Assembly (NCBI GenBank): GCA_003155415.1
Contig: PMCP01000137.1
Location: 4,527-62,481 of the forward strand
Origin: Gammaproteobacteria bacterium
GTDB taxonomy: Bacteria; Pseudomonadota; Gammaproteobacteria; Steroidobacterales; Rariloculaceae
Length of the DNA stretch: 57,955 bases
Reading direction: 5' to 3'
The notes below the pieces were generated by a model, which ran no database searches, was not told the DNA's origin, and saw only the letters and a program-made list of their open reading frames with translations. This document shows, in pieces, positions 10,448-18,768 of this stretch. Made by a program: the position numbers and the translations under genes. The number at the start of each line of letters is the position of its first letter. Position 1 is the first letter of the stretch.

Positions 10448-10467
10448 CTGTGCCGTGCGAGGCACAG
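10448..10467. repeat. Inverted repeat between miaA and hfq
   Basis: CTGTGCC (10448-10454) and GGCACAG (10461-10467) form a perfect seven-base stem with a six-base loop in the miaA-hfq spacer. Neither strand shows a T-run after it, so it is not a convincing intrinsic terminator. It could be an RNA stem in the transcript between the two genes or a protein-binding site for the hfq promoter. Confidence 0.4.
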
Positions 10468-10503
10468 TAGTTACTCCCACGCCGCTAATGCTAGCACAGC
10501 ATC

Positions 10504-11451
10504 TTAAGAAGTCGCGTCGATCATGCCGCCAAGTGTCAGGTGCCTGACACAGCGGCTGATTAAATCCGGTGCAAACGCGGGCCACACCTCGCAATGGGTA
10601 TCGCCGCGTAGCCATGTGAGTTGACGCTTCGCGTACTGCCGCGTCGCAACGATTGCGCGGCGACGCGCTTCTTCCCATTCGTAGCTCTTGTTTAGGTAGC
10701 CCCAGATCTGCCGGTAACCGACCGCCCGCATCGATGGCATTTCCGGAGCGAGGTCACCGCGCGCGTACAAGCGTTCCACTTCCGCGACCAGCCCGCTGGC
10801 GACCATCGCATCGAAACGGCGCTCGATGCGTTCCGCAAGGTCCGCGCGCTGCGCGGGAACGAGCGCAATCGTTTGCACATGAAGAGCCGGCGCCACTTTT
10901 GCTTCGCGTTGCAATTGCGACAGAGGCTGCCCCGTCAGCACATACACTTCGAGGGCGCGCTGAATTCGCTGGCGATCGGCTGGTGAGATGCGCGCCGCCG
11001 CCTCCGGATCTATCGCGCGCAGACGGTCGTGCTGAATCGCCCACGACGTCGCAGCTGCGTCCGCATCGAGCTGCCGCCGCACGGAATCGTCAGCGTGCGG
11101 AAGCGATGCGAGCCCGTCGCGCAGCGCGCGCAAATAGAGGAGCGTGCCACCGACCAGCAAGGGTAAACGCCCGCGCGCCGCAATCGCGTCAATGGCCGCG
11201 GCCGCATCGCGCGCGAAACGCCCCGCCGAGTACGCTTCGCTCGGGTCGAGGATGTCGATGAGATGGTGCGGCACGCTAGCTCGCACAGCGGCCGATGGTT
11301 TCGCAGTGCCGATGTCGAGACCGCGATACACCATCGCGGAATCCATGCTGACGATCTCGAGCGGTATTCGTTCCGCAAGCGCGAGCGCGAGGTCGGTCTT
11401 GCCGCACGCCGTGGGGCCCGTGAGACAAATACACCGCAGACCTGCGTTCAC
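10504..11451 (-). CDS. miaA: tRNA dimethylallyltransferase MiaA
   Basis: A 315-residue cytosolic enzyme that transfers dimethylallyl to N6 of A37 in tRNAs reading UNN codons. Visible: P-loop GPTACGKTD, SMDSAMVYRGLDIGTAKPS, the DILDP segment and RQYAKRQLTWLRGD near the C-terminus. The GTG at 11451 is the start. The last ~20 residues after the conserved end are encoded partly by an 18-base palindrome (10533-10550), so the tail looks locally altered. It lies 7 bases after mutL in the same transcript. Confidence 0.96.
   Translation of the reverse strand: MNAGLRCICLTGPTACGKTDLALALAERIPLEIVSMDSAMVYRGLDIGTAKPSAAVRASVPHHLIDILDPSEAYSAGRFARDAAAAIDAIAARGRLPLLVGGTLLYLRALRDGLASLPHADDSVRRQLDADAAATSWAIQHDRLRAIDPEAAARISPADRQRIQRALEVYVLTGQPLSQLQREAKVAPALHVQTIALVPAQRADLAERIERRFDAMVASGLVAEVERLYARGDLAPEMPSMRAVGYRQIWGYLNKSYEWEEARRRAIVATRQYAKRQLTWLRGDTHCEVWPAFAPDLISRCVRHLTLGGMIDATS
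10533..10550. repeat. REP-like palindrome inside the miaA 3' end
   Basis: GTGTCAGGTGCCTGACAC is a perfect eight-base inverted repeat around TG. On the minus strand it supplies the codons for VRHLT in the miaA tail. I recall close variants of this sequence as dispersed short palindromes in many proteobacterial genomes, some near REP-associated transposases, but only one copy is visible here. Confidence 0.5.
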
Positions 11452-11458
11452 GCGTCTA

Positions 11459-13246
11459 CTACTGACCGCGCAAAAACAACCGATCGAGATCCGCCATCGT
11501 GACCTGCGTCCAGGTGGGCCGACCGTGATTGCACGCTTCGCTCCGCTCAGTTCGCTCCATCTCCCGCAGCAGCGCGTTCATCTCCTCGATCGTCAAACGG
11601 CGATTGGCGCGCACTGCGGCGTGGCAGGCCATTGTTGCGAGCAGCTCGTTGACGACAGACTCGATTCGCCCCGCGCCTTGATTCGTCGCGAGATCGCTGA
11701 GCAGATCGCGCACGAGCGGTTCTACTTCGCCCGCATCGAGGAGTAATGGCAACGCGAGCACGGAGATCTGCCTCGGACCACGTCGCAGAAGATCGAAGCC
11801 AAGCGCGTGCAGCTCGGCTACTGCTTCCTCGGCTAAATCGGCCTCCCGTTCCGTGACGTCGAGTGTCACCGGCACGAGAAGCGCTTGCGATTTCAGTTTA
11901 TCGGCGCCGAGCGCGTTCTTGAGCCGCTCGTACATGACACGTTCGTGAGCGGCGTGCATGTCGATAATGATCAGGCCGGAGCGGTTTTCGGCCAGCACGT
12001 AGACTCCCGACAGCTGCGCCAGCGCGTAACCAAGCGGCGGAACCGTCGGATCGTCAGCCACAGAGGAATGCAAACCGACATTTGAGTGCAGGCGCTCGAA
12101 CAGCGGCACGTACTCCCGCACCTGACTGCCACGCAGCTCGAGCGGTGCCTGTAATGTCGGTGCACTCGGGAACGTCGGCGTGCGTAGAGTCGCCCCACGC
12201 TCCGCCAGCGTGGCGCCCTGCACCGGCGCGGCGGGCTGTTCGGCTGACGCAATCGTGCCCGCAAGCACGGTCTCGACCGTGCGGAACACGAAGTCGTGGA
12301 CGAGACGCGAATCGCGAAACCTGATCTCGAGCTTGGCAGGGTGCGCATTGACGTCGACGCGGCGCGGATCGATATCGAGGTACAACACGAATGCAGGTTG
12401 TCGCGATCCGAACAGCACGTCCTGATAACCCAGTCGAACCGCGTGGCGCAGCAGCTTGTCGCGCACGAAGCGGCTGTTCACGAACGTGAACTGCATGTCG
12501 GCCTGGCTGCGCGAGAACGCCGGCGCGGCGAGCCAGCCCGCGAGACGTAATCCCTCTATTTCGCGTTCGAAGTAACGAGCGTTCGCGAGAAACTCTTCGC
12601 CGCAGAGCTCGGCCAGACGCGCTTCCTGCTCCACCCTGGCCGTGGCGATCGGTGCGTGCCACACCGCTCGGCCGTTGTTCAGCAGGCGAAACTCTACGTC
12701 GAATCGCGCGAGCGCGAGGCTCTTCAATATGGAGTCGACGTGTCCCGTCTCGGTTTTTTCCGAGCGCTGAAACTTGCGTCGCGCCGGCGTATTGAAAAAC
12801 AGATCACGCACTTCGATCGTGGTGCCGGCCGCGTGCGCGGCGGGCTTCGGCGCGCCAATGTCGCCGCCGTCGCCGGTGATACGCCATGCGTGCTCTGCCG
12901 CTGCTGTTCGCGATGTCAACGTCATGCGCGACACCGAGCTGATGCTGGGCAATGCCTCACCGCGAAATCCCATCGAGGTGAGCGCTTCGAGATCGTCGAG
13001 CGTGCCGATCTTGCTCGTCGCGTGGCGCGACAGTGCAAGCGCGATCTCGTCGGCTGGAATGCCGTGCCCATTATCGGCGACGCGAATCAGCATGGAGCCG
13101 CCCGCTTCGATCGCAACTTCTATCGAGCGCGCGCCGGCATCGAGCGAATTCTCGACGAGCTCCTTGACCACGGACGCAGGCCGCTCGACGACCTCGCCGG
13201 CGGCAATCTGGTCGATCAGCTGCGAAGGCAGAATTCGGATGGTCAC
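11459..13246 (-). CDS. mutL: DNA mismatch repair protein MutL, endonuclease type
   Basis: A 595-residue GHKL ATPase that links MutS mismatch recognition to strand incision. N-terminal motifs: ENSLDAGA, DNGHGI and GFRGEALPSI. The C-terminal half carries DMHAAHERVMYE, matching the nuclease metal-binding pattern DQHA(X)2E(X)4E with Met at the Gln position, plus ACHAAVRANRR and CNHGRPT. This marks the self-nicking MutL class found where MutH/Dam are absent. GTG 13246 gives the usual MTIRILP N-terminus; TTG 13252 would add two residues. It lies between amiC and miaA. Confidence 0.95.
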   Translation of the reverse strand: MTIRILPSQLIDQIAAGEVVERPASVVKELVENSLDAGARSIEVAIEAGGSMLIRVADNGHGIPADEIALALSRHATSKIGTLDDLEALTSMGFRGEALPSISSVSRMTLTSRTAAAEHAWRITGDGGDIGAPKPAAHAAGTTIEVRDLFFNTPARRKFQRSEKTETGHVDSILKSLALARFDVEFRLLNNGRAVWHAPIATARVEQEARLAELCGEEFLANARYFEREIEGLRLAGWLAAPAFSRSQADMQFTFVNSRFVRDKLLRHAVRLGYQDVLFGSRQPAFVLYLDIDPRRVDVNAHPAKLEIRFRDSRLVHDFVFRTVETVLAGTIASAEQPAAPVQGATLAERGATLRTPTFPSAPTLQAPLELRGSQVREYVPLFERLHSNVGLHSSVADDPTVPPLGYALAQLSGVYVLAENRSGLIIIDMHAAHERVMYERLKNALGADKLKSQALLVPVTLDVTEREADLAEEAVAELHALGFDLLRRGPRQISVLALPLLLDAGEVEPLVRDLLSDLATNQGAGRIESVVNELLATMACHAAVRANRRLTIEEMNALLREMERTERSEACNHGRPTWTQVTMADLDRLFLRGQ

Positions 13247-13323
13247 GCGCAACCCTTGGCGCGTGGCGGCACGCGCGGGGCGAGTGTACCTCAGGCGTCA
13301 GCGACGAACGTCGCCGCGAGGGG

Positions 13324-14646
13324 TCAGCCGGGCGGGATCGTCAGCACCTGACCGACGCGTACCACATCGGTCTTCATACTATTGGAGCGACGAATGCTGG
13401 CGGAGGTCACGCGATAGCGCTCGGCAACGGCCGACAGCGTCTCGCCGCGCGCAACGACGTGGCGAACCGGCTCACCTGTGGTTGTGCTCGGCGACGATGG
13501 CGCGGCGAAGTAGCTGCCTTGCGGCGGGTTCGCGGTGAAGTAGTCCACAATCCCCTGCCGCAGCGCGGTCGCGAGCGTGGCCTGGTAACCGGGGTTGCGC
13601 AGCGACGATTCCTCGCGCGGATTCGAGATGTACGCCGTCTCGACGAGCACCGACGGAATGTCAGGAGATTTCAGCACGAGGAACGGCGCCTGCTGAACCT
13701 GCAAGCGTCGCATCGAAGTGACCGTAGACATCCGGCGTATGAGGCGCTGCCCGGCCGCAGTGCTTGCGCTAAGAGCGGCGCTCTGCGACAGATCGAGCAG
13801 CACGCGCGCCAGCAATTGATCCTTGTCGGCGAGTGAAACGCCACCGATCAGGTCAGACGCGTTCTCGCGCTGCGCCAAGAGCAACGACTGCTCGTCGCTT
13901 GCGGCTTTGTCCGACAGCACGTACACCGTCGCGCCCTTCGCATCACGGTCTCGATATGAATCGGCGTGAATCGACATGAAAAAATCGGCTTGTGTCTGAT
14001 GCGCGAGCTCCGTGCGTTTGCGCAGCGGCACGAAGTAATCACCGCCGCGCGTCAAAACGGCGCGCATTCCAGGAGTCGAGTTGATTTCCTCTGCGACTCG
14101 ACGCGCGATCGCGAGCACGACTTCCTTCTCCTCGACCCCCGCCCGCCCGCTGGCCCCAGGATCTTCCCCGCCGTGGCCGGCGTCTATCGCGACGACGACA
14201 TCGCGCCCCCGCTCGACAGCCGCGGGCGCGCGCCGCACGACAGGCGTCGCCTCTGCAGCCGGCAGATCGACGACAAGACGATGGCCGTACTGCTCCGTCG
14301 GCGCGAGCAGGAAAGTTTTCGGCTTCGAGGCGCCATTCAGCTCGAGCACGACGCGCAGATCACCGCCGGCGCGGGGGCCCGTGCGAACCGACGCCACGAC
14401 TCCGCGGCCGTCGGGTAGCGCGAGCGAGCTCGCGGTAGAAGTATTCGGTAAATCGATCACGACGCGATCCGGGTCGGACAGCGCGAAAACCCGGTGCTCG
14501 ACGGGACCGGTGAGCTCGAAGACGGCGCGGGTACCCTCCGGGCCGGACCAGAGGCGAATGCCATTGACGGTGGCGCCGGCCGCGACGCGACCCAGCAGCA
14601 GCAGTGCGAGCAACGTTGCAGCTCGCAGCCAACCCCCTTCCGACAC
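13324..14646 (-). CDS. amiC: N-acetylmuramoyl-L-alanine amidase, AMIN-Amidase_3-LysM
   Basis: A 440-residue periplasmic enzyme that cuts the amide bond between MurNAc and the stem peptide during daughter-cell separation. Order: signal peptide (about residues 1-24), AMIN targeting domain (VNGIRLWSGPEGTRAVFEL), zinc amidase with VAIDAGHGGEDPG, SIHADS and the catalytic Glu region VETAYISN, then a C-terminal LysM (VVARGETLSAVAERYRV ... GQVLTIPP). The LysM is an extra peptidoglycan-binding module compared with E. coli AmiC. Start is GTG 14646. It follows tsaE by 71 bases. Confidence 0.93.
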   Translation of the reverse strand: MSEGGWLRAATLLALLLLGRVAAGATVNGIRLWSGPEGTRAVFELTGPVEHRVFALSDPDRVVIDLPNTSTASSLALPDGRGVVASVRTGPRAGGDLRVVLELNGASKPKTFLLAPTEQYGHRLVVDLPAAEATPVVRRAPAAVERGRDVVVAIDAGHGGEDPGASGRAGVEEKEVVLAIARRVAEEINSTPGMRAVLTRGGDYFVPLRKRTELAHQTQADFFMSIHADSYRDRDAKGATVYVLSDKAASDEQSLLLAQRENASDLIGGVSLADKDQLLARVLLDLSQSAALSASTAAGQRLIRRMSTVTSMRRLQVQQAPFLVLKSPDIPSVLVETAYISNPREESSLRNPGYQATLATALRQGIVDYFTANPPQGSYFAAPSSPSTTTGEPVRHVVARGETLSAVAERYRVTSASIRRSNSMKTDVVRVGQVLTIPPG

Positions 14647-14717
14647 CCGACCGCTCTCCCGTGATGCGACACCTTATGTTTACGCGTTTCGTCGCCTTTT
14701 TCAATGTTTTCTGCGGA

Positions 14718-15224
14718 TTAGCGTTCGTTGTTAATGCCCGTCTGATAACTACGCTCCAAGGCCTCGATTCCGGCTCGAGTTGTGCCACGTAAGGTGACCC
14801 GTCGGCGGTTGTCACCCGTATCGTCGAACTCGAGCATCAGATCGCAACGCGCGGCGAGCGCGGGCGCCCGCTCCGGCCACTCGAACACGACCCACGTGTT
14901 CGGATCGGCCAGCCAGTCGCGCACCCCGAGGTTCTCGAGTTCCTCGTCGCCACTCAGTCGGTAGAGATCGAGATGCACGAGAGTCAGACCACCGAGATCA
15001 TAGTGCTCGAGTAGCGTGTACGTGGGCGAAGGCACGCGGCCGTGATAGTCGAGACCGCGCAGCATCGCGCGGGCCCACGTGGTCTTACCGCTGCCGAGCG
15101 TGCCGGCGAGACCGATCACGAGCGGCCTGCAACCGGCCGAACGCAGACGCTGAGCGAACTGCCCAGCAGAATCAATGAGCTCCGCTTCTGAGCGGAAGCT
15201 CTTTATTAGCTCGGATTGGCCCAT
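14718..15224 (-). CDS. tsaE: tRNA t6A modification ATPase TsaE
   Basis: A 168-residue P-loop ATPase (GTLGSGKTTWARAML) with SPTYTLL and LVHLDLYRLSG. It works with TsaB and TsaD to place threonylcarbamoyl on A37 of ANN-decoding tRNAs. The ATG at 15224 was chosen: the open frame continues upstream to 15428, but that part is out-of-frame nnr sequence. The nnr stop (15206) overlaps the tsaE start by 19 bases, so translation is coupled. This nnr-tsaE-amiC-mutL-miaA order is the common gammaproteobacterial one. Confidence 0.95.
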   Translation of the reverse strand: MGQSELIKSFRSEAELIDSAGQFAQRLRSAGCRPLVIGLAGTLGSGKTTWARAMLRGLDYHGRVPSPTYTLLEHYDLGGLTLVHLDLYRLSGDEELENLGVRDWLADPNTWVVFEWPERAPALAARCDLMLEFDDTGDNRRRVTLRGTTRAGIEALERSYQTGINNER

Positions 15225-16705
15225 CGTCGCAGGTGTGGAAAGAGGTCGCTGGCTAACATGCCGCGCTCTCCCTCGCTGGCGGCAGAGTCGCCGGCGAGCG
15301 CGTGCAGCAGCACCGCGGCGCGCACGCTGCCCGTCAGGCTGCGGGTCTGAACGAGCAAGGAGCCGATCACGCCCGCGAGCACGTCGCCCATACCCCCGGT
15401 GGCCATGCCGGGGTTGCCACGATCGCACACACGGGGCACGTCGTCCGCCTCGGCCACACCCACCAGGGTGTTGGCGCCCTTGAGAACGGCCGCGCCCCCG
15501 TACCGGCGCAGCAGCTCACGCAGCGCACCGCTTCGATCTTGCTGAACTACTGCCGTACTTCTGCCCAGTAGCCGAGCCGCCTCGCCGGGATGCGGCGTCA
15601 ATACCCAGTTGCCGCGGCGGGACGGGGTGACCGCCAGCAAATTCAGACCGTCGGCGTCGACGACGAGCGGCAGCTCCGTCGCGAGCAGCCGTTCGTGCAG
15701 CGCCCTCGCCCATGGCGTCTGCCCAAGGCCTGGTCCTACTACGACCGCATCGACCATCGTCAGCAGCTCGTCAACATCGCGGGCGGTGGTGACGCCGTGG
15801 CAGATGATTTCCGGCCGGCCGGTCAGCACTGCCGTGACGTTGTCGGGATGCGTCGCCACGTAAACGAGGCCGGCGCCAACGCGCAAGGCGGCCTCAGCGG
15901 CAAGGCGAATGGCACCCCCCATTCCGGGACCGCCGCCAACCAGCAGCACGCGGCCGTTCGACCCCTTGTGCGCCGAGCGGGCGCGCCGCGGAAGAACACG
16001 ATCGAGATCCGTCGTCGTGAGCCGAATGAGCCGCGGCCGCATGCCCGCAGCGAGCGCGGGCGGCACGTCGAGGGCGGCCAATTCGAGCGCTCCGAGGTAA
16101 TCGACCGCCGCGCCGAGAAACAGTCCCTGCTTCAAAGCGATGAACGTGACGGTCACAGTGGCATTCACAGCCGCACCCCGTGGCGCGCCCGTGTCGGCGT
16201 CTACGCCGCTCGGAACGTCCAGCGCCAGAATCGGCCGGCGCGCGGCATTCATGGCCTCGATCGCGTCCAGGAATTCGCCCGCCACCGGGCGATTGATGCC
16301 GATCCCCAATATTCCGTCGACGATAACATCGGCACCGGTGAGCCCTGGCGCTGAGAAAGGTTCGATTCGTACTCCAGCGGCTGCGCAATCCGCCGCCGCC
16401 CGGCTGGCATCACCATGCCAGCTGTCGCTCGGCACAACAGCGAGCACCCGCACAGAGAAACCCGCGGCCGCCGCAAGCCTGGCCACCACCAGGCCGTCCC
16501 CTGCGTTGTTGCCGACGCCGCACACGATCGCTAGAGACCTTGCGGTCGGCCACCGTCGTTGCACTACGGCGAGCGCCGCGGCGCCGGCGCGGCACATCAA
16601 GTCGTAGCTCGGAATTCCGCCGCGCTCGCTTGCGAGCCGTTCGAGCGCGCGCACATCGGCGACGCTATAGACGTGCCCGGGTAAGTCTTCGACAGGACCG
16701 CTCAT
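15206..16705 (-). CDS. nnr: Bifunctional NAD(P)H-hydrate epimerase/dehydratase
   Basis: A 499-residue fusion that repairs hydrated NAD(P)H. The N-terminal YjeF_N epimerase (residues ~1-215; CGVGNNAGDGLVVAR, DGILGIGINRP, LALDVPSGVDADTG) interconverts R and S hydrates; the C-terminal carbohydrate-kinase-like half dehydrates the S form using ADP (AHKGSNGRVLLVGGGPGMGG, LTPHPGEAARLL, GNPGMATGGMGDVLAG). The ATG at 16705 begins MSGPVEDL; the open frame upstream to 17566 is antisense to queG and is not protein-like. A minus-strand TATAAT ends seven bases before the ATG, so the mRNA may have no leader. Confidence 0.95.
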   Translation of the reverse strand: MSGPVEDLPGHVYSVADVRALERLASERGGIPSYDLMCRAGAAALAVVQRRWPTARSLAIVCGVGNNAGDGLVVARLAAAAGFSVRVLAVVPSDSWHGDASRAAADCAAAGVRIEPFSAPGLTGADVIVDGILGIGINRPVAGEFLDAIEAMNAARRPILALDVPSGVDADTGAPRGAAVNATVTVTFIALKQGLFLGAAVDYLGALELAALDVPPALAAGMRPRLIRLTTTDLDRVLPRRARSAHKGSNGRVLLVGGGPGMGGAIRLAAEAALRVGAGLVYVATHPDNVTAVLTGRPEIICHGVTTARDVDELLTMVDAVVVGPGLGQTPWARALHERLLATELPLVVDADGLNLLAVTPSRRGNWVLTPHPGEAARLLGRSTAVVQQDRSGALRELLRRYGGAAVLKGANTLVGVAEADDVPRVCDRGNPGMATGGMGDVLAGVIGSLLVQTRSLTGSVRAAVLLHALAGDSAASEGERGMLASDLFPHLRRWANPS

Positions 16706-16712
16706 CGCCACG

Positions 16713-16720
16713 ATTATACT
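16713..16720. promoter_or_regulatory. Shared -10 element between nnr and queG
   Basis: The 42-base divergent spacer contains ATTATACT. Read on minus, 16718-16713 is TATAAT; read on plus, 16715-16720 is TATACT. The same bases can therefore serve as -10 for nnr and for queG. No good -35 is found at 16-18 bases on either side (CTGACA and TCGACA lie at 20-22 bases). The minus start point would fall at or one base before the nnr ATG. Confidence 0.5.
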
Positions 16721-16747
16721 GAGCCCAGCGCACCTGCCGATGTCAGC

Positions 16748-17821
16748 GTGACCAAACTCACTGCAACACAACTCGACGAGCTTGCCGCCTCCATCAAAGA
16801 GCTGGGACGCAATCTCGGCTTCTCCAGGCTCGGCATCGCCGACACCTCGCTCGTAGAGGAAGAAGGGCTGCTCGCGGGCTGGCTCGCGGCCGGCAGGCAC
16901 GGCGAGATGGCGTACATGGAACGCCACGGCACGAAGCGCAGCCGCCCTGGCGAGCTCCTGCCGGGCACCGTGCGCGTAATCTCCGCTCGCATGGACTACT
17001 GGCGCGCCGAGTCTCGCGATGCCCGCAGCACGCTCGGCGACTCCCGCACGGGCTACGTCGCGCGCTACGCCCTTGGCCGCGACTATCACAAGGTACTGCG
17101 CTCGCGCCTGCAACGACTGGCGGACGCGATCGGGGAGCGTATCGGCGATTTCGGCTATCGCGTGTTTGTCGACAGCGCACCGGTGCTCGAAAAGGCGCTC
17201 GCCCGCAAGGCCGGGCTCGGTTGGATCGGCAAGCACACGAACCTGCTCGACCGCGACGGCTCGTGGTTTCTGCTGGGTGAGATCTACACGGATCTGCCGC
17301 TGCCGCTCGACGCACCGGTCACCGAGCACTGCGGCTCGTGTCATGCGTGCATCGACGTGTGCCCCACGGGCGCAATCGTTGCGCCGTACGAGCTCGACGC
17401 GCGCCGTTGTATTTCGTATCTCACGATTGAGCTGCGTGGCTCGATACCCGAGGCGTTGCGCGCGCCGATCGGCAACCGGATCTTCGGCTGTGACGACTGC
17501 CAGCTGTTCTGCCCGTGGAACAAGTTCGCGCACGCAAGCGAGGTCGACGATTTCGCACCGCGACACGCCCTCGACGGCAGCGGCCTCGTGGAGCTATTCG
17601 GCTGGTCCGAAGCCGACTGGCAAGCTCGCACCGCCGGCAGCGCGATCCGTCGCGCGGGTTACGAAGGCTGGCTGCGAAATGTTGCCGTGGCACTCGGCAA
17701 CGCGCCGTGCGAGCCCGCCATCGTCGGCGCACTCAATGCGCGCCGCGACGATCCTTCTGCCGTCGTTCGCGAGCACGTTGCTTGGGCACTGCGGCAGCAC
17801 GCACAGCGCTCGAATTCTTAA
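16748..17821 (+). CDS. queG: Epoxyqueuosine reductase QueG
   Basis: A 357-residue cobalamin-dependent enzyme that reduces epoxyqueuosine to queuosine in the anticodon of Tyr, His, Asn and Asp tRNAs. Two ferredoxin-type [4Fe-4S] motifs are seen: CGSCHACIDVCPTGAI (about residues 195-210) and CDDCQLFCPWN (about 250). The N-terminal DUF1730 region carries GYVARYALGRDYHK. A C-terminal HEAT-like stretch covers the last ~50 residues. Start is GTG 16748, divergent from nnr. ppk2 follows 13 bases after the stop. Confidence 0.96.
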   Translation: MTKLTATQLDELAASIKELGRNLGFSRLGIADTSLVEEEGLLAGWLAAGRHGEMAYMERHGTKRSRPGELLPGTVRVISARMDYWRAESRDARSTLGDSRTGYVARYALGRDYHKVLRSRLQRLADAIGERIGDFGYRVFVDSAPVLEKALARKAGLGWIGKHTNLLDRDGSWFLLGEIYTDLPLPLDAPVTEHCGSCHACIDVCPTGAIVAPYELDARRCISYLTIELRGSIPEALRAPIGNRIFGCDDCQLFCPWNKFAHASEVDDFAPRHALDGSGLVELFGWSEADWQARTAGSAIRRAGYEGWLRNVAVALGNAPCEPAIVGALNARRDDPSAVVREHVAWALRQHAQRSNS

Positions 17822-17834
17822 ACGAGAGGCCATC

Positions 17835-18704
17835 ATGTTCACTGCCAAACCGCACCCGCTGCTCGTGCCCTACGACGGCGGCTTCGACGCTCGCCACGCG
17901 CCCACGGTGCCGGAGAAAGACAACAAGAAGCCGGATCACTGGAAGGATCTGCTAGCGACGGAAGCGGAAGCACTCGGTAACGCGCAGTATCGTCTGTACG
18001 CCGACGGGCGTTATGCGTTGCTGCTTGTCTTCCAGGCGCTCGACGCCGCGGGCAAGGACAGCACAATTCGCCACGTGTTCTCCGGGGTGAACCCGTGTGG
18101 TCTCGACGTAACTCCGTTCAAACAACCAAGCCGAGCGGAAGTGGCGCACGACTTCTTGTGGCGCACGGCCGTCCGCCTGCCGGAGCGCGGCAACGTCGCT
18201 GTGTTCAATCGCAGCTATTACGAGGAAGTCATCGTCGTACGTGTGCATCCGCAGTTCCTAGCGGCGCAACACCAGCCCGTAAATCCCACCCCGGAGTTCT
18301 GGGCGGATCGATGCCGCGCCATCGTGGATCACGAACGGCATCTCGCGACTGAAGGCACCGTGATCCTGAAATTCTGGCTTAACATCTCCAGGGACGAGCA
18401 GCGCGACCGCCTGCTCGATCGGATCGACGATCCCGTCAAGAATTGGAAATTCAACCCCGGCGATCTCGACGAGCGCGACCGATGGGACGATTACCAGGCC
18501 GCCTATCACGAGTGTCTGAACGCCACATCGCGACCGTGGGCCCCGTGGTATGCAATACCGGCCGATAACAAGCACTACGCCCGCTGGCAGGTGGCCAGGG
18601 TAGTCAACGAAGCCCTGGCGCAGCTCGGCCTGGATTTCCCCCGCCCCAACGGGGCGGCCCTGGGCACGCTGGCACAGTGCAGAGCGCGGCTCCTCGCGTC
18701 CTGA
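17835..18704 (+). CDS. ppk2: PPK2-family polyphosphate:nucleotide phosphotransferase
   Basis: A 289-residue cytosolic kinase that moves phosphate between polyphosphate and nucleotides. Visible are the Walker-A-like DAAGKDSTIRHV, the Walker-B-like VFNRSYYEEV and the lid/base region RVHPQFL. The overall form (YDGGFD N-terminus, WKFNPGDLDERDRW, PWAPWYAIPADNKHYAR) resembles the subgroup acting on AMP and ADP, so it may regenerate ATP from polyphosphate, but substrate preference cannot be read from the sequence. The longer frame from 17019 is a shadow of queG; ATG 17835 has GAGAGGC five bases upstream. Confidence 0.93.
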   Translation: MFTAKPHPLLVPYDGGFDARHAPTVPEKDNKKPDHWKDLLATEAEALGNAQYRLYADGRYALLLVFQALDAAGKDSTIRHVFSGVNPCGLDVTPFKQPSRAEVAHDFLWRTAVRLPERGNVAVFNRSYYEEVIVVRVHPQFLAAQHQPVNPTPEFWADRCRAIVDHERHLATEGTVILKFWLNISRDEQRDRLLDRIDDPVKNWKFNPGDLDERDRWDDYQAAYHECLNATSRPWAPWYAIPADNKHYARWQVARVVNEALAQLGLDFPRPNGAALGTLAQCRARLLAS

Positions 18705-18735
18705 CCGGCGCTGGCGTAGTGCCAACTCCGTCACG

Positions 18736-18762
18736 TTGACGTCATGAACGGGCCGTTACGAT
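18736..18762 (+). promoter_or_regulatory. Promoter of the diguanylate cyclase gene
   Basis: TTGACG at 18736-18741 and TACGAT at 18757-18762 are separated by 15 bases, slightly short for sigma-70. The -10 ends six bases before ATG 18769, so the predicted start point coincides with the A of the ATG and the mRNA could be leaderless. No Shine-Dalgarno is visible between the -10 and the ATG. Confidence 0.4.
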
Positions 18763-18768
18763 GCCGTC

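Noticed and set aside
15206-16705. nnr and tsaE as one fused gene
   Set aside because: The nnr stop at 15206 and tsaE start at 15224 are in different frames; the pair overlaps but is not fused.
16706-17566. N-terminal extension of nnr by 287 codons
   Set aside because: The extension is antisense to queG, is rich in Arg and lacks any domain; the YjeF_N domain begins right after ATG 16705.
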